Assembly: GCA_900078375.1 (NCBI GenBank) | Contig: FLQS01000011.1 | Span: 62,001 to 126,000, forward strand | Direction: 5' to 3' | DNA from: an uncultured Mycobacterium sp. | GTDB lineage: Bacteria; Actinomycetota; Actinomycetes; Mycobacteriales; Mycobacteriaceae | DNA: 64,000 bases | Shown: positions 28,396 through 38,798 of the stretch, piece by piece | How positions within the stretch are numbered: position 1 is the stretch's first letter | Layout of the letters: every line of letters starts with the position of its first letter | The notes under the pieces: model-generated | Seen by the model: the letters and a program-made list of their open reading frames with translations, nothing else | Told to the model about the DNA's origin: nothing | Database searches by the model: none | Translations under genes and position numbers: made by a program

Positions 28396-28411
28396 GGTGA
28401 TTTACGTCACA
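28396..28411. promoter_or_regulatory. CRP-like palindrome upstream of rpfA
   Basis: GGTGATTTACGTCACA contains the exact GTGA-N6-TCAC spacing of cAMP receptor protein sites. It starts two bases after the moaD2 stop and ~450 bp before rpfA. In M. tuberculosis rpfA is a known target of the CRP-like regulator Rv3676; here the site is identified by sequence only. Confidence 0.6.
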
Positions 28412-28541
28412 TCACGATCAGGTAACGAGATGGCCACGGGGGAATTTTCCGTCCGAATTACCTGGGCGAACACCCACCTGTCGTGGGGCTTTAACCTTTT
28501 TTAAGGTTTGCCACTAGCAGAAACGCCCGAAATCGCAAAAG

Positions 28542-28570
28542 GTGACGCCACTCTCGGTTGCAGTTAGCGT
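28542..28570 (+). promoter_or_regulatory. Putative rpfA promoter
   Basis: GTGACG at 28542-28547, a 17-nt spacer, and TAGCGT at 28565-28570 give a reasonable -35/-10 pair. Transcription would start near 28577, about 100 nt before the riboswitch core, and the -10 is identical to that of the mce operon promoter. Confidence 0.45.
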
Positions 28571-28608
28571 CTCTGCCAGGTCCACCCCCTCCCCCCGGGG
28601 GAAAGACC

Positions 28609-30075
<1,467 letters not shown>

Positions 30076-30080
30076 GCGGC

Positions 30081-30506
30081 TCAGGCCGAGTTCACCCACT
30101 CGTCGGTTCCGTCGGCGAAGAACTGGTGCTTCCACACCGGTAGCCGTGCTTTGACGGTGTCGACGAGCCTCGCGCACGCCTCGAACGCCGCCGCGCGGTG
30201 GTCGGCCGCCACGGCAGCCACCAGTGCGGCATCCCCGATCGAGAGCGTGCCGACCCGGTGGCTGGCCGCAATCGCCCGCACACCGGTGGTTTGCGCCGCC
30301 ACCTCCGCGAGCGCCTCGAACAACGTCTGCTCGGCCAGCGGGTGCGCGGAGTACTCCAGGCGCACCACATCCCGGCCGCCATCGTGGTTGCGAACCACCC
30401 CGGAGAAGCCGACCACCGCGCCGGCGGCGTCGCTGGCGACGAGTTCCTCGTGTTCGGTCAGCGAGATCGGGCCTTCGACGAGCGCGGCCCGCAGGATGCG
30501 TGTCAT
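30081..30506 (-). CDS. moaE2: Molybdopterin synthase catalytic subunit MoaE
   Basis: 141-residue large subunit that transfers sulfur from MoaD to precursor Z to make molybdopterin. Family blocks [55 protein letters not shown] and the active-site region [18 protein letters not shown] (catalytic Lys) are present. ATG 30506 overlaps the mog stop (ATGA). Last gene of the four-gene minus-strand moa cluster, convergent with rpfA at 5 bp. Confidence 0.95.
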   Translation of the reverse strand: MTRILRAALVEGPISLTEHEELVASDAAGAVVGFSGVVRNHDGGRDVVRLEYSAHPLAEQTLFEALAEVAAQTTGVRAIAASHRVGTLSIGDAALVAAVAADHRAAAFEACARLVDTVKARLPVWKHQFFADGTDEWVNSA

Positions 30507-30985
30507 GAGCGGTGGTCTCCTCCGGAGAGCTGGTCCAGCGCGTGGTCGAGGACATCGGCGAGCACCGACAGCCCATCGCGTACGCCACCCGGGGATCCCG
30601 GCAGGTTGACCACCAGTGTGCGCCCGGCGACGCCACACACGCCACGGGAGAGCACCGACGTCGGCACCTTGGGCAACCCGGAGCGGCGGATGGCATCGGC
30701 CAGTCCAGGGATTTGGTAGTCGAGAATGCCGAGCGTGGCCTCCGGGGTGGCGTCGGTCGGCGATATCCCGGTCCCGCCGGAGGTGATCACGACGTCCGAT
30801 CCGGCGTCGATCGCCGCGCGCAGGGCATCGCCGACGGCGCTGCCGTCGACCACCACGATCGGATCGGGGACGCTGAATCCGCGCTCGGCGAGCCAGCCGA
30901 CGACGATGGGGCCGGTGCGGTCCTCGTAGACACCGGTCGCGGCCCTCGTGGAGGCGATCACGACCCGTGCGGACTTGCTGCTCAC
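30503..30985 (-). CDS. mog: Molybdopterin adenylyltransferase-type protein Mog/MoaB
   Basis: 160-residue MogA/MoaB-fold protein that binds molybdopterin for adenylation before metal insertion. The signature is [18 protein letters not shown], and [42 protein letters not shown] is nearly the mycobacterial Mog sequence as I recall it. I choose GTG 30985 ([12 protein letters not shown]), which gives the usual length; a GTG at 31015 overlapping the moaC stop would add ten residues encoded by a short GC-rich repeat. Confidence 0.93.
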   Translation of the reverse strand: MSSKSARVVIASTRAATGVYEDRTGPIVVGWLAERGFSVPDPIVVVDGSAVGDALRAAIDAGSDVVITSGGTGISPTDATPEATLGILDYQIPGLADAIRRSGLPKVPTSVLSRGVCGVAGRTLVVNLPGSPGGVRDGLSVLADVLDHALDQLSGGDHRS

Positions 30986-31015
30986 CGGTCGGGTCGCTCC
31001 GCGAGCGTCGCTCAC
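30986..31015 (-). repeat. GAGCGA-type short repeat at the moaC-mog junction
   Basis: Read on the minus strand, GTGAGCGACGCTCGCGGAGCG followed by ACCCGACC fills the space between the moaC stop (the TGA within GTGAGC) and the preferred mog start. It shares GAGCG(A)nGC-rich core and ACCCG end with the elements at 31775, 52481 and 61541. Confidence 0.5.
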
Positions 31016-31500
31016 GCCGGGCGCACCCACAGGCCGGTCTTGCCGCCCTCCTTGCGCAGCACCCGGATGTCGTCGAGGCGCGCGGCGGGGTCGACGGCCT
31101 TGATCATGTCGTAGACCGTCAGGGCCGCGACGCTGACGGCAGTGAGCGCCTCCATTTCGACACCGGTGCGATCGGTGGTGCGCACCGAGGCGGTCACGCC
31201 CACCTCGGCCTCCCCGATCGCGAACTCGATGTCCACCCCGGTCAGCGCGAGGTGGTGGCACAGCGGGATGAGGTCACTCGTGCGCTTGGCGGCCAGGATG
31301 CCGGCCACCCGGGCGGTCGCCAGGGCATCGCCCTTGGGCAGGCCACCGGACGCGATGAGGGCGACCACCTCGGCGGTGGTGTGAACGGTGCCGGCCGCCA
31401 CCGCCGTGCGGGTGGTCGCGGCCTTGTCGGTGACGTCGACCATGCGCGCCGCACCGTGCTCGTCAAGGTGCGAGAGGTGAGGCTGCGGTCCGCTGGTCAC
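31012..31500 (-). CDS. moaC2: Cyclic pyranopterin monophosphate synthase MoaC
   Basis: 162-residue enzyme that acts with MoaA to form cPMP. Key sequences: [27 protein letters not shown] at the N-terminus, [16 protein letters not shown] with the active-site His pair, [23 protein letters not shown], and the C-terminal [12 protein letters not shown] start at 31500. It lies 4 bp after the small upstream gene and is followed by mog and moaE2 on the same strand. Confidence 0.95.
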   Translation of the reverse strand: MTSGPQPHLSHLDEHGAARMVDVTDKAATTRTAVAAGTVHTTAEVVALIASGGLPKGDALATARVAGILAAKRTSDLIPLCHHLALTGVDIEFAIGEAEVGVTASVRTTDRTGVEMEALTAVSVAALTVYDMIKAVDPAARLDDIRVLRKEGGKTGLWVRPA

Positions 31501-31503
31501 CGT

Positions 31504-31686
31504 TTACTTGTTGACGACGGTGACCGGGTGCAGATACGGCAGTTCGGCCGCGGGCAGCGGGAACGTGATTTCGCCGAACGGGGACAGCGCACCGACCCGA
31601 TCGGTGGCCAGCTCGCTCACGGCGTGGTCATCGGGATCGCGGGTCGGCCAGCCATTGTCGACATACGGAGTCTTCTTCTCAGCCAC
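31504..31686 (-). CDS. Small conserved protein (Rv0863-like)
   Basis: 60-residue acidic protein, [17 protein letters not shown] at the start and [18 protein letters not shown] at the end, without signal peptide or membrane helix. It occupies the place of Rv0863 in the M. tuberculosis order, directly in front of moaC, and is presumably co-transcribed with the moa genes. GTG start at 31686; CAGAAT lies 6 nt upstream, fitting a leaderless transcript. Function unknown. Confidence 0.75.
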   Translation of the reverse strand: MAEKKTPYVDNGWPTRDPDDHAVSELATDRVGALSPFGEITFPLPAAELPYLHPVTVVNK

Positions 31687-31737
31687 GGCAACATTCTGAC
31701 ACTCCTACGGCCGGGTTGTGCACACAGGCGGCTGTTT

Positions 31738-31743
31738 TACGCT
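31738..31743 (+). promoter_or_regulatory. Putative -10 (TACGCT) of the helicase-associated gene
   Basis: TACGCT ends 8 nt before ATG 31752 with no Shine-Dalgarno sequence, fitting a leaderless start. Confidence 0.45.
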
Positions 31744-31751
31744 GGTCAACA

Positions 31752-34085
31752 ATGACTGACGAGTCCGGACCCTTGGGCAGGAGCGAAGCGACCCGGGAAA
31801 TGGCCCCCGCGGGCAGGAGCGACGCGACCCGGGAAATAGGCCCGGGGATGCCGCTGGGCGCCTGGTTGGCCGATCTGCCCGACGACCGGCTGATCCGCCT
31901 CCTGGAATTACGGCCGGACCTCGCCCAACCCGCACCCGGCAGCATCGCGGCCCTGGCCGCCCGGGCGGTGGCCCGCCAGTCGGTCAAGGCTGCCACCGAC
32001 GAACTGGACTTCCTGCGGCTTGCCGTCCTCGACGCGCTACTGGTGCTGCATGCCGACATGACCGCCGTGCCGGTGGCCAAGCTGGTGGCGCTGATCGGCG
32101 AGCGCGCTGACGAGCAGTCGGTGCTGATCGCGCTGGATCATCTGCGCGAGCGGGCCCTGGTATGGGGCGACGACACCGGGGTGCGGGTGTCGGCCGAGGC
32201 CGCCGCCGGGCTGCCCTGGTATCCCGGGCAGGCCATCCTCGAGGACGCGACGCGGTCCGGGACCGAGATTTCGGCGGCCATCGACGCGCTCGACGAACCC
32301 CAGACGGAATTACTGGAGCGGCTGTTGACGGGCTCACCGGTGGGCCGCACTCGCGACGCCGCGCCGGGCGCGCCCGCCGACCGGCCGGTGCCCCGGCTGC
32401 TGGCGGCGGGCCTGTTGCGCCAGCTCGACGCGGAGACGGTGATCCTGCCGCGCCACGTCGGCCAGGTGTTGCGCGGCGAGGAGCCCGGCCCGGTGCATCT
32501 GAGCGCACCGGACCCGGTGGCCAGCACCACCACCATCGCCGACGTCAACGCCGCCGCAGCAGGCGCCCTGCTGGATCTGATCCGCGAGATCGAGACGGTG
32601 ATCGAAAGCCTCTCCGCCGCACCGGTTCCCGAGCTGCGCAGCGGTGGACTGGGGGTGCGCGAGGCCAAGCGGCTGAGCAAACTCACCGGGATCGACGAGC
32701 AACGCCTCGGACTGGTCCTCGAGATCAGTTCGGCCGCCGGCCTGATCGCCAGCGGCATGCCCGACCCAGAGCCGTCGGACGGCTCCGGCCCGTACTGGAC
32801 GCCGACGGTGGCCGCCGACCGCTTCCTCGAGACGCCCACCGCGGCACGCTGGCACCTACTGGCCACCACCTGGCTGGAGCTTCCGTCCCGCCCCGGCTTG
32901 ATCGGCAGCCGCGGGCCCGACGGCAAACCCTATGCGGCACTATCTGATTCGCTGTACTCGACGGCCGCCCCGCTGGACCGGCGACTGCTGCTGGACCTGC
33001 TGGCCGCCTTGCCCCAGGGGTCTGGCGTGGATGCGCTGCGCGCCTCGCAGGCGCTGATCTGGCAGCGGCCCCGGTGGGCGGCGCGGCTGCAGCCCGAACC
33101 CATCGCGCACCTGCTCGACGAGGCGCACACCCTTGGCCTGGTCGGCCGCGGGGCATTGAGCACACCGGCGCGGGTGCTGCTGACCGGCGGCGAGGACGCA
33201 GCCGTCGAGGCGATGGGCAAGGTGCTGCCCGCACCGATCGATCACTTCCTGGTGCAAGCCGACCTGACCGTGGTGGTGCCCGGGCCCCTGCAACGCGACC
33301 TGGCCGACGAACTCGCAGCGGTCGCCGCGGTGGAATCGGCCGGCGCCGCGATGGTGTACCGGGTCAGCGAAGCATCGATCCGGCATGCGCTGGACACCGG
33401 GCGCACTGCAGGCGCGCTGCACGCGTTCTTTGAACGTCACTCGAAAACACCTGTCCCCCAAGGCTTGACATACTTGATCAACGATGTCGCCCGCCGGCAC
33501 GGTCAGCTGCGCGTCGGCATGGCGTCCTCGTTCGTGCGGTGCGAGGACCCGACCCTGCTCGCGCACGCGGTGGCCGCGCCTGCCCTGGAGCACCTCGAGG
33601 TGCGGCAGCTGGCCCCGACGGTGGCGGTGTCGCAGGCTCCGATCGGTGAGCTGCTCGCCGCACTGCGGGCGGCGGGATTCGCACCGGCGGCCGAGGACTC
33701 CTCGGGCGCGATCGTCGAACTTCGCCAGCGCGGCGCCCGAGTGTCCGCGCCTCCGCACCGTCGCCTGTTTCGCGCGCTGTCCAAGCCGAGTGTGGAGACC
33801 CTGGCCTCCGTGGTGGCGATACTGCGCCGGGTGGACTCCGCCACTCCGTTCGCCAACGTCCGCCTCGATCCGGCGGTATCGATGGCGCTACTGCAGCAGG
33901 CGGCCGTGGAACACAAGGATGTGGTGATCGGCTACGTCGACGCTGCCGGGGTCGCCACGCAGCGGGTGGTGCGCCCGCTGACGGTCAGCGGCGGCCAATT
34001 GCTGGCCTGGGATCCCACTCAGGGCCGCCCCCGGGAGTTTGCGCTGCATCGCGTGACGTCGGTGATGTCGGCCGACGCGGGATAA
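31752..34085 (+). CDS. Helicase-associated domain protein (Rv0862c-like)
   Basis: 777-residue protein, conserved next to the XPB-type helicase in actinobacteria and annotated as 'helicase C-terminal/associated domain' (XPB/Ssl2-like N-terminal region). No Walker motifs are visible, so it is not itself an ATPase. The N-terminus (GMPLGAWLADLPDDRLIRLLELRPDLAQP, ~residues 36-64) and the region PIDHFLVQADLTVVVPGPL in the second half are recognisable family blocks; the C-terminal ~70 residues (VIGYVDAAGVATQRVVRP) look like a WYL-type beta segment. Residues ~9-32 are a two-copy 12-residue repeat insertion. Seven bases separate it from ercc3, so a joint DNA-repair role is likely. Confidence 0.85.
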   Translation: MTDESGPLGRSEATREMAPAGRSDATREIGPGMPLGAWLADLPDDRLIRLLELRPDLAQPAPGSIAALAARAVARQSVKAATDELDFLRLAVLDALLVLHADMTAVPVAKLVALIGERADEQSVLIALDHLRERALVWGDDTGVRVSAEAAAGLPWYPGQAILEDATRSGTEISAAIDALDEPQTELLERLLTGSPVGRTRDAAPGAPADRPVPRLLAAGLLRQLDAETVILPRHVGQVLRGEEPGPVHLSAPDPVASTTTIADVNAAAAGALLDLIREIETVIESLSAAPVPELRSGGLGVREAKRLSKLTGIDEQRLGLVLEISSAAGLIASGMPDPEPSDGSGPYWTPTVAADRFLETPTAARWHLLATTWLELPSRPGLIGSRGPDGKPYAALSDSLYSTAAPLDRRLLLDLLAALPQGSGVDALRASQALIWQRPRWAARLQPEPIAHLLDEAHTLGLVGRGALSTPARVLLTGGEDAAVEAMGKVLPAPIDHFLVQADLTVVVPGPLQRDLADELAAVAAVESAGAAMVYRVSEASIRHALDTGRTAGALHAFFERHSKTPVPQGLTYLINDVARRHGQLRVGMASSFVRCEDPTLLAHAVAAPALEHLEVRQLAPTVAVSQAPIGELLAALRAAGFAPAAEDSSGAIVELRQRGARVSAPPHRRLFRALSKPSVETLASVVAILRRVDSATPFANVRLDPAVSMALLQQAAVEHKDVVIGYVDAAGVATQRVVRPLTVSGGQLLAWDPTQGRPREFALHRVTSVMSADAG
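31775..31846 (+). repeat. Two-copy 36-bp GAGCGAAGCGACCCGGGAAAT repeat
   Basis: GGGCAGGAGCGAAGCGACCC begins at 31775 and recurs, with one changed base, at 31811. The unit is 36 bp (12 codons: GRSEATREMAPA / GRSDATREIGPG) and keeps the reading frame of the helicase-associated protein near its N-terminus. Confidence 0.8.
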
Positions 34086-34086
34086 T
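34081..34086 (+). promoter_or_regulatory. Putative -10 (GATAAT) of ercc3, overlapping the previous stop
   Basis: GATAAT includes the TAA stop of the preceding gene and ends 6 nt before ATG 34093, so ercc3 may have its own leaderless promoter as well as read-through from upstream. Confidence 0.45.
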
Positions 34087-34092
34087 GGCCGT

Positions 34093-35742
34093 ATGACTGA
34101 AGGCCCGCTGATCGTGCAGTCCGATAAAACCGTGCTGCTCGAAGTCGACCATGAGCAGGCCGGCGCTGCTCGGGCCGCTATCGCCCCGTTCGCGGAGCTG
34201 GAACGCGCGCCCGAGCACATCCACACCTACCGCATCACTCCCCTGGCGTTGTGGAACGCCCGCGCCGCCGGCCACGACGCCGAGCAGGTGGTCGACGCGC
34301 TGGTCAGCTTCTCGCGCTACGCCGTGCCGCAGCCGCTGCTGGTCGACATCGTCGACACCATGGCTCGCTACGGGCGGCTGCAGCTGGTCAAAAGCCCGAT
34401 CCACGGCCTGGTTCTGGTCAGCCTCGATCGCGCGGTGCTGGCGGAGGTGATGCGCAATAAGAAGATCGCCCCGATGCTGGGCGCGCGCATCGACGACGAC
34501 ACCGTGATCGTCCATCCCAGCGAGCGCGGCCACATCAAGCAGCTGCTGCTCAAGATCGGCTGGCCGGCCGAGGACCTGGCCGGCTACGTCAACGGCGAGG
34601 CCCACCCGATCAGCCTCAGCCAGGATGGCTGGCAGCTGCGCGACTACCAGGAGATGGCGGCCGACTCGTTCTGGGCGGGCGGTTCGGGCGTGGTGGTGCT
34701 GCCGTGCGGGGCGGGCAAGACGCTGGTCGGCGCGGCCGCGATGGCCAAAGCCGGGGCGACGACGCTCATCCTGGTCACCAACACCGTCGCGGGCCGGCAG
34801 TGGAAGCGCGAGCTGATCGCGCGGACATCGCTGACCGAAGAGGAAATCGGCGAGTACTCCGGTGAGCGCAAGGAGATTCGGCCGGTCACCATCGCCACCT
34901 ACCAGGTGATCACCCGGCGCACCAAGGGCGAGTACCGGCATCTGGAGCTGTTCGACAGCCGCGACTGGGGGCTGATCATCTACGACGAGGTCCACCTGCT
35001 GCCCGCACCGGTGTTCCGGATGACGGCCGACCTGCAGTCCCGCCGGCGGCTCGGGCTCACCGCGACGCTGATCCGGGAGGACGGCCGTGAGGGCGACGTC
35101 TTCAGTCTCATCGGACCCAAGCGCTACGACGCACCGTGGAAGGACATCGAGGCCCAGGGCTGGATCGCGCCGGCGGAGTGCATCGAAGTCCGCGTCACGA
35201 TGACCGACAACGAGCGGATGCTCTACGCGGTGGCCGAACCCGAGGAGCGCTACCGGCTGTGCTCGACCGCCCACTCGAAGATCGCGGTGGTCAAATCGAT
35301 CCTGGCCAAGCACCCTGACGAGCCGACGCTGGTGATCGGCGCCTACCTCGACCAGCTCGACGAACTGGGCACCGAACTGGACGCACCCGTCATCCAGGGC
35401 TCGACGAAGAATGCCGAGCGCGAGGCGCTGTTCGACGCGTTCCGCCGCGGGGAAGTGAAGACACTGGTCGTGTCCAAGGTGGCGAACTTCTCCATCGATC
35501 TGCCGGAAGCATCAGTGGCCGTGCAGGTTTCGGGAACCTTCGGCTCGCGCCAGGAGGAGGCGCAGCGGCTGGGCCGGCTGCTGCGGCCCAAGCACGACGG
35601 CGGTGGCGCGGTGTTCTACTCCGTGGTCTCCCGCGACAGTCTCGACGCCGAGTACGCCGCGCACCGGCAGCGGTTCCTGGCCGAACAGGGTTACGGCTAC
35701 ATCATTCAGGACGCCGACGACCTGCTCGGCCCGGCGATCTGA
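34093..35742 (+). CDS. ercc3: XPB/ERCC3-type DNA helicase
   Basis: Superfamily 2 helicase of 549 residues, the bacterial homologue of eukaryotic XPB (Rv0861c). Residues 1-~170 are the N-terminal damage-recognition-type domain. The motor follows: Q-motif-like LRDYQ, Walker A LPCGAGKT (203-210), motif Ia LILVTNTVAGRQW, DEVH (296-299), the RED-type LIREDGREGD after GLTATL, and C-terminal motifs KTLVVSKVANFSIDLPEA and QEEAQRLGRLLRPK (motif VI). ATP-dependent 3'-5' unwinding is expected, probably in DNA repair. Coupled to the gene immediately upstream. Confidence 0.96.
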   Translation: MTEGPLIVQSDKTVLLEVDHEQAGAARAAIAPFAELERAPEHIHTYRITPLALWNARAAGHDAEQVVDALVSFSRYAVPQPLLVDIVDTMARYGRLQLVKSPIHGLVLVSLDRAVLAEVMRNKKIAPMLGARIDDDTVIVHPSERGHIKQLLLKIGWPAEDLAGYVNGEAHPISLSQDGWQLRDYQEMAADSFWAGGSGVVVLPCGAGKTLVGAAAMAKAGATTLILVTNTVAGRQWKRELIARTSLTEEEIGEYSGERKEIRPVTIATYQVITRRTKGEYRHLELFDSRDWGLIIYDEVHLLPAPVFRMTADLQSRRRLGLTATLIREDGREGDVFSLIGPKRYDAPWKDIEAQGWIAPAECIEVRVTMTDNERMLYAVAEPEERYRLCSTAHSKIAVVKSILAKHPDEPTLVIGAYLDQLDELGTELDAPVIQGSTKNAEREALFDAFRRGEVKTLVVSKVANFSIDLPEASVAVQVSGTFGSRQEEAQRLGRLLRPKHDGGGAVFYSVVSRDSLDAEYAAHRQRFLAEQGYGYIIQDADDLLGPAI

Positions 35743-35897
35743 AAGCGCTTCACCATACGTTGCCGCCGCTTCCCGATAGCAAAAGTTCATCATTCGATTC
35801 GATGAACGTTGCGGTCGTGAAACTAATGTGACAGCGAACGTCGCAGCAACGCGTTAGTCTTCGCCACGACACGTGGTCGGGTGGCAAAGGGGCGTTC

Positions 35898-37631
35898 GTG
35901 AGCGCAGCAGGCTTCATTGGTCGGGTTGGCGGGTTGGCGGTTGCGCTGGGAGTGGGCGCCGCGGCGTTCAACGGCGCGGTGGCCTGGGCCGACAGCCCCG
36001 GCCCGGGCGACTCCTCGACGCATGCCGGCTCCGCGCGCTCGGCACCCGGCGACACCGGTTCGGTTGCCGGCCCGGCCAAGCACAGTGCCCCGACGGCGGC
36101 ATCGGGCCGGTCGCGTCCGGTGTCGACGGTGCGCGGCCAGTCGATCACCTCGGTGCCAACCGCCACGGCGGCGTCCGCGGCCGCCGACCCGTCAGCGCCT
36201 GAATTGCCGCCGGCCGATTCACCACTGGAGTTGGCGGCGCTGGCCTACAGCCGGCGCGACACCGCTGTCTCGGCGCGCGCCGCCGCCGCGGAGTCGTCGG
36301 CGCAGGAGGGCTCCGTCCAGACACTGAGCGCCCAGAACACCGCGGTGATCATGGGACCCAGCGGTGTTCCGATCCCCAAACCGAGCTACATCCAGAACGT
36401 CTTCAATCTCTACATCGCGCCCTCGTACCCGGGTTCCATCCCGTTCCAGTTGGACACCCCCGAGGGGTTGTATCCGATCACCGGGGTGAAGAGCCTGCCG
36501 CTGAACGTCTCGGTCCAGCAGGGACTCCAGATCCTCACCGCGGCAATCGCAAAGCAGATCGCCGCCGGTAACACCGCCACGATATTCGGCTATTCGCAGA
36601 GCGCCATCATCTCCTCGCTGATCATGAGTCAGCTCCCCGCGGACACGCCGGTGAACTTCGTCCTGGTCGGCAATGAGATGAACCCCAACGGGGGGTTCCT
36701 GTCCCGCTTCCCCGGGCTGAAACTGCCGAGCCTCGGCCTGGAATTCTACGGTGCCACACCCGAAAACCTATTCCCGACAACGAATTACACCCTCGAGTAT
36801 GACGGGTTTGCCGACTTCCCCCGCTACCCGCTCAATCTCGTGTCGGTGCTCAACGCCGGACTGGGCATCATCTTCGTACACACCAAGTACGCCGATCTCA
36901 CCCAGCAGCAGGTCGATAACGCCATCGCGCTGCCGACCACGGACCCGACACAGAAGTACTACATCATCCCGACCGAGAACCTGCCGCTGCTGGAGCCGCT
37001 GCGGCTGATCCCCGTCATCGGCACGCCGCTGGCCGACCTGTTGCAGCCGGCGCTGAAGGTCATCGTCAACCTTGGCTACGGCGATCCCAACTACGGCTGG
37101 TCCAACCAGGGATTCGCCAATCAGCAAACAACTTTCGGGTTCATCCCCGACGTCGACTGGGGCGAGGTGGCCAACCTGTTCTTCGCCGGCATCCAGCAGG
37201 GTGTCCAGGACTTCGTCGCCGACATCAGCCCGGGCGGGGTGATGTGGCAGGAACTGGCGTCACTCACACTGCCCAAGCCGGGTTCGATCACACCGCCGCC
37301 CACCCCGACCAGCATCATCACCGCCCTGCAGACGGTGACCACCGATACCGCCCTGTTCATCTCCAACGCCGCCGCGTCGCTGTATGCGGCCGCGCTTCCG
37401 ACCGCCGACATCGTCAACGCGATCGTCACGATGCTGCCCGCCTACGGCGTGACTCTGTTCCTGGACGGCCTTCAGCAGGCACTCAGCGGCGACGTCATCA
37501 CCGGTCTGGTCAATGCCGTCGGGCTGCCGATCGCGGCCGCCGCGGGGTTGGCAACCACCGCCGGACTGATCGAAGTGCTGGTCCTACTGCAGGCCGTCGA
37601 AGGTTTCTTCGGCCAGGAGACCAACGTCTAG
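35898..37631 (+). CDS. Secreted PE-PPE-domain serine hydrolase
   Basis: 577-residue exported protein. Residues 1-31 are a signal peptide (GGLAVALGVGAAAFNGAVAWA), followed by a ~110-residue Ser/Ala/Pro-rich linker. From ~150 the PE-PPE domain (PF08237, alpha/beta hydrolase, cutinase-like) begins: ..IMGPSGVPIPKPSYI, YPGSIPFQLDTPEGLYPITG, and the nucleophile elbow GYSQSA with Ser234. Members hydrolyse short to medium acyl esters. Unlike mycobacterial PE proteins it has no PE or PPE N-terminal domain, so it is exported by a standard signal peptide. The C-terminal ~100 residues are hydrophobic. GTG start after AAAGGGG. Confidence 0.87.
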   Translation: MSAAGFIGRVGGLAVALGVGAAAFNGAVAWADSPGPGDSSTHAGSARSAPGDTGSVAGPAKHSAPTAASGRSRPVSTVRGQSITSVPTATAASAAADPSAPELPPADSPLELAALAYSRRDTAVSARAAAAESSAQEGSVQTLSAQNTAVIMGPSGVPIPKPSYIQNVFNLYIAPSYPGSIPFQLDTPEGLYPITGVKSLPLNVSVQQGLQILTAAIAKQIAAGNTATIFGYSQSAIISSLIMSQLPADTPVNFVLVGNEMNPNGGFLSRFPGLKLPSLGLEFYGATPENLFPTTNYTLEYDGFADFPRYPLNLVSVLNAGLGIIFVHTKYADLTQQQVDNAIALPTTDPTQKYYIIPTENLPLLEPLRLIPVIGTPLADLLQPALKVIVNLGYGDPNYGWSNQGFANQQTTFGFIPDVDWGEVANLFFAGIQQGVQDFVADISPGGVMWQELASLTLPKPGSITPPPTPTSIITALQTVTTDTALFISNAAASLYAAALPTADIVNAIVTMLPAYGVTLFLDGLQQALSGDVITGLVNAVGLPIAAAAGLATTAGLIEVLVLLQAVEGFFGQETNV

Positions 37632-37647
37632 CAGCCCACAGGGCCGG

Positions 37648-38793
37648 TTACAGCGAAAGTATTGTCGCCGAGGCGGTTCCGGGCGCACCGTAGACCTGGG
37701 CCAGCCCGATGCGGGGGTTACCCGGCACCTGGCGCTCGCCGGCCTCGCCGCGCAGCTGGCGCACCAGCTCGTGCATCTGGCGCAGGCCCGATGCGCCGAT
37801 CGGCTCGCCGTTGGCGATCAGCCCGCCGTCGGTGTTGATCGGCAGCGAGCCGTGGATCTCGGTGGCACCGTCGGCCAGCAGCTTCTCCTGCTCACCGTCG
37901 GCGCACAGGCCGGTCTCGGCCATGTGGATGATCTCGGCGCCGGCGTCGGTGTCCTGCAGCTGGGCGATGTCGACGTCCTCGGGTCCGATCCCGGCCGCCT
38001 CGTAGGCCGCCTTGGCGGCGTAGACCGTCGGCGACACGTCCTCATCGAGCGGTGCCGAGGTGCCGTGCACCTCGTAGGCGCCGAAGGTCCGAGTACGAAT
38101 CTCACTGGCGCGCACGTACACCGGCTTGTCAGTGAATCGGTGGGCGATCTCGGCGCGGCACATGATGACCGCAGCGGCCCCCTCGTCGGGCGCACAGAAC
38201 ATGTACTGCCGCAGCGGGTAGTTCAACACCGGCGACGCCATGATCTCCTCGACGGAAATCTCCTTGCGCCGGAACGCATTCGGGTTGAGCACACCGTTGC
38301 GGAAGTTCTTGTTGGCCACCCGCGCCAGCGTCTCCTCGGAGATGCCGTGATCGTGGAGGTACCGGTTGGCCTTGATACCGAAGAACTTGGTGGTGACGAA
38401 CTGCCCGTTCTCCGCATACCACTGCGGCAGAGCCAGTTTCGCCGGGTCATCGGTGAAGGCGCCACGCGGGTGCTTGTCCAGACCCACCGCGATGCCGATG
38501 TCGTACTTGCCGAGTCGGATCGTGTCCGCGGTCTGCTGGATCGCGCTGGCCGCGGTGGCGCAGGCGTTGAAGACGTTGGTGAACGTGATCCCGGTGAGGC
38601 CGACCAAGCGCGTCACCGCGTCGGGGTTGGACACTTCATAGCTGCCACCGAAGCCGAACTGGATGTCCTTCCAGTCCGCACCGGCGTCGGCAAGCGCCAG
38701 CGCGATGGCCTCGGCGCCCATCTGCATGGCGGTCTTGTCGAACCTGCCGAACGGGTGCAGGCCGACACCGATGATCGCAACGTCGTTACTCAT
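37648..38793 (-). CDS. Thiolase-family lipid-transfer/acetyl-CoA acetyltransferase-like protein
   Basis: 381-residue thiolase-fold protein of the SCP-x/lipid-transfer (non-decarboxylating or retro-aldol) type. Nucleophilic Cys78 lies in FNACATAASA, and the C-terminal region carries NTDGGLIANGEPIGASGLRQ in place of the classical GHPxGxSG loop. Such Ltp proteins act in sterol side-chain or other acyl-CoA breakdown, usually with a small OB-fold (DUF35) partner, and the gene directly upstream encodes exactly that. The 5-bp gap suggests one complex. Confidence 0.9.
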   Translation of the reverse strand: MSNDVAIIGVGLHPFGRFDKTAMQMGAEAIALALADAGADWKDIQFGFGGSYEVSNPDAVTRLVGLTGITFTNVFNACATAASAIQQTADTIRLGKYDIGIAVGLDKHPRGAFTDDPAKLALPQWYAENGQFVTTKFFGIKANRYLHDHGISEETLARVANKNFRNGVLNPNAFRRKEISVEEIMASPVLNYPLRQYMFCAPDEGAAAVIMCRAEIAHRFTDKPVYVRASEIRTRTFGAYEVHGTSAPLDEDVSPTVYAAKAAYEAAGIGPEDVDIAQLQDTDAGAEIIHMAETGLCADGEQEKLLADGATEIHGSLPINTDGGLIANGEPIGASGLRQMHELVRQLRGEAGERQVPGNPRIGLAQVYGAPGTASATILSL

Positions 38794-38798
38794 GCTCT

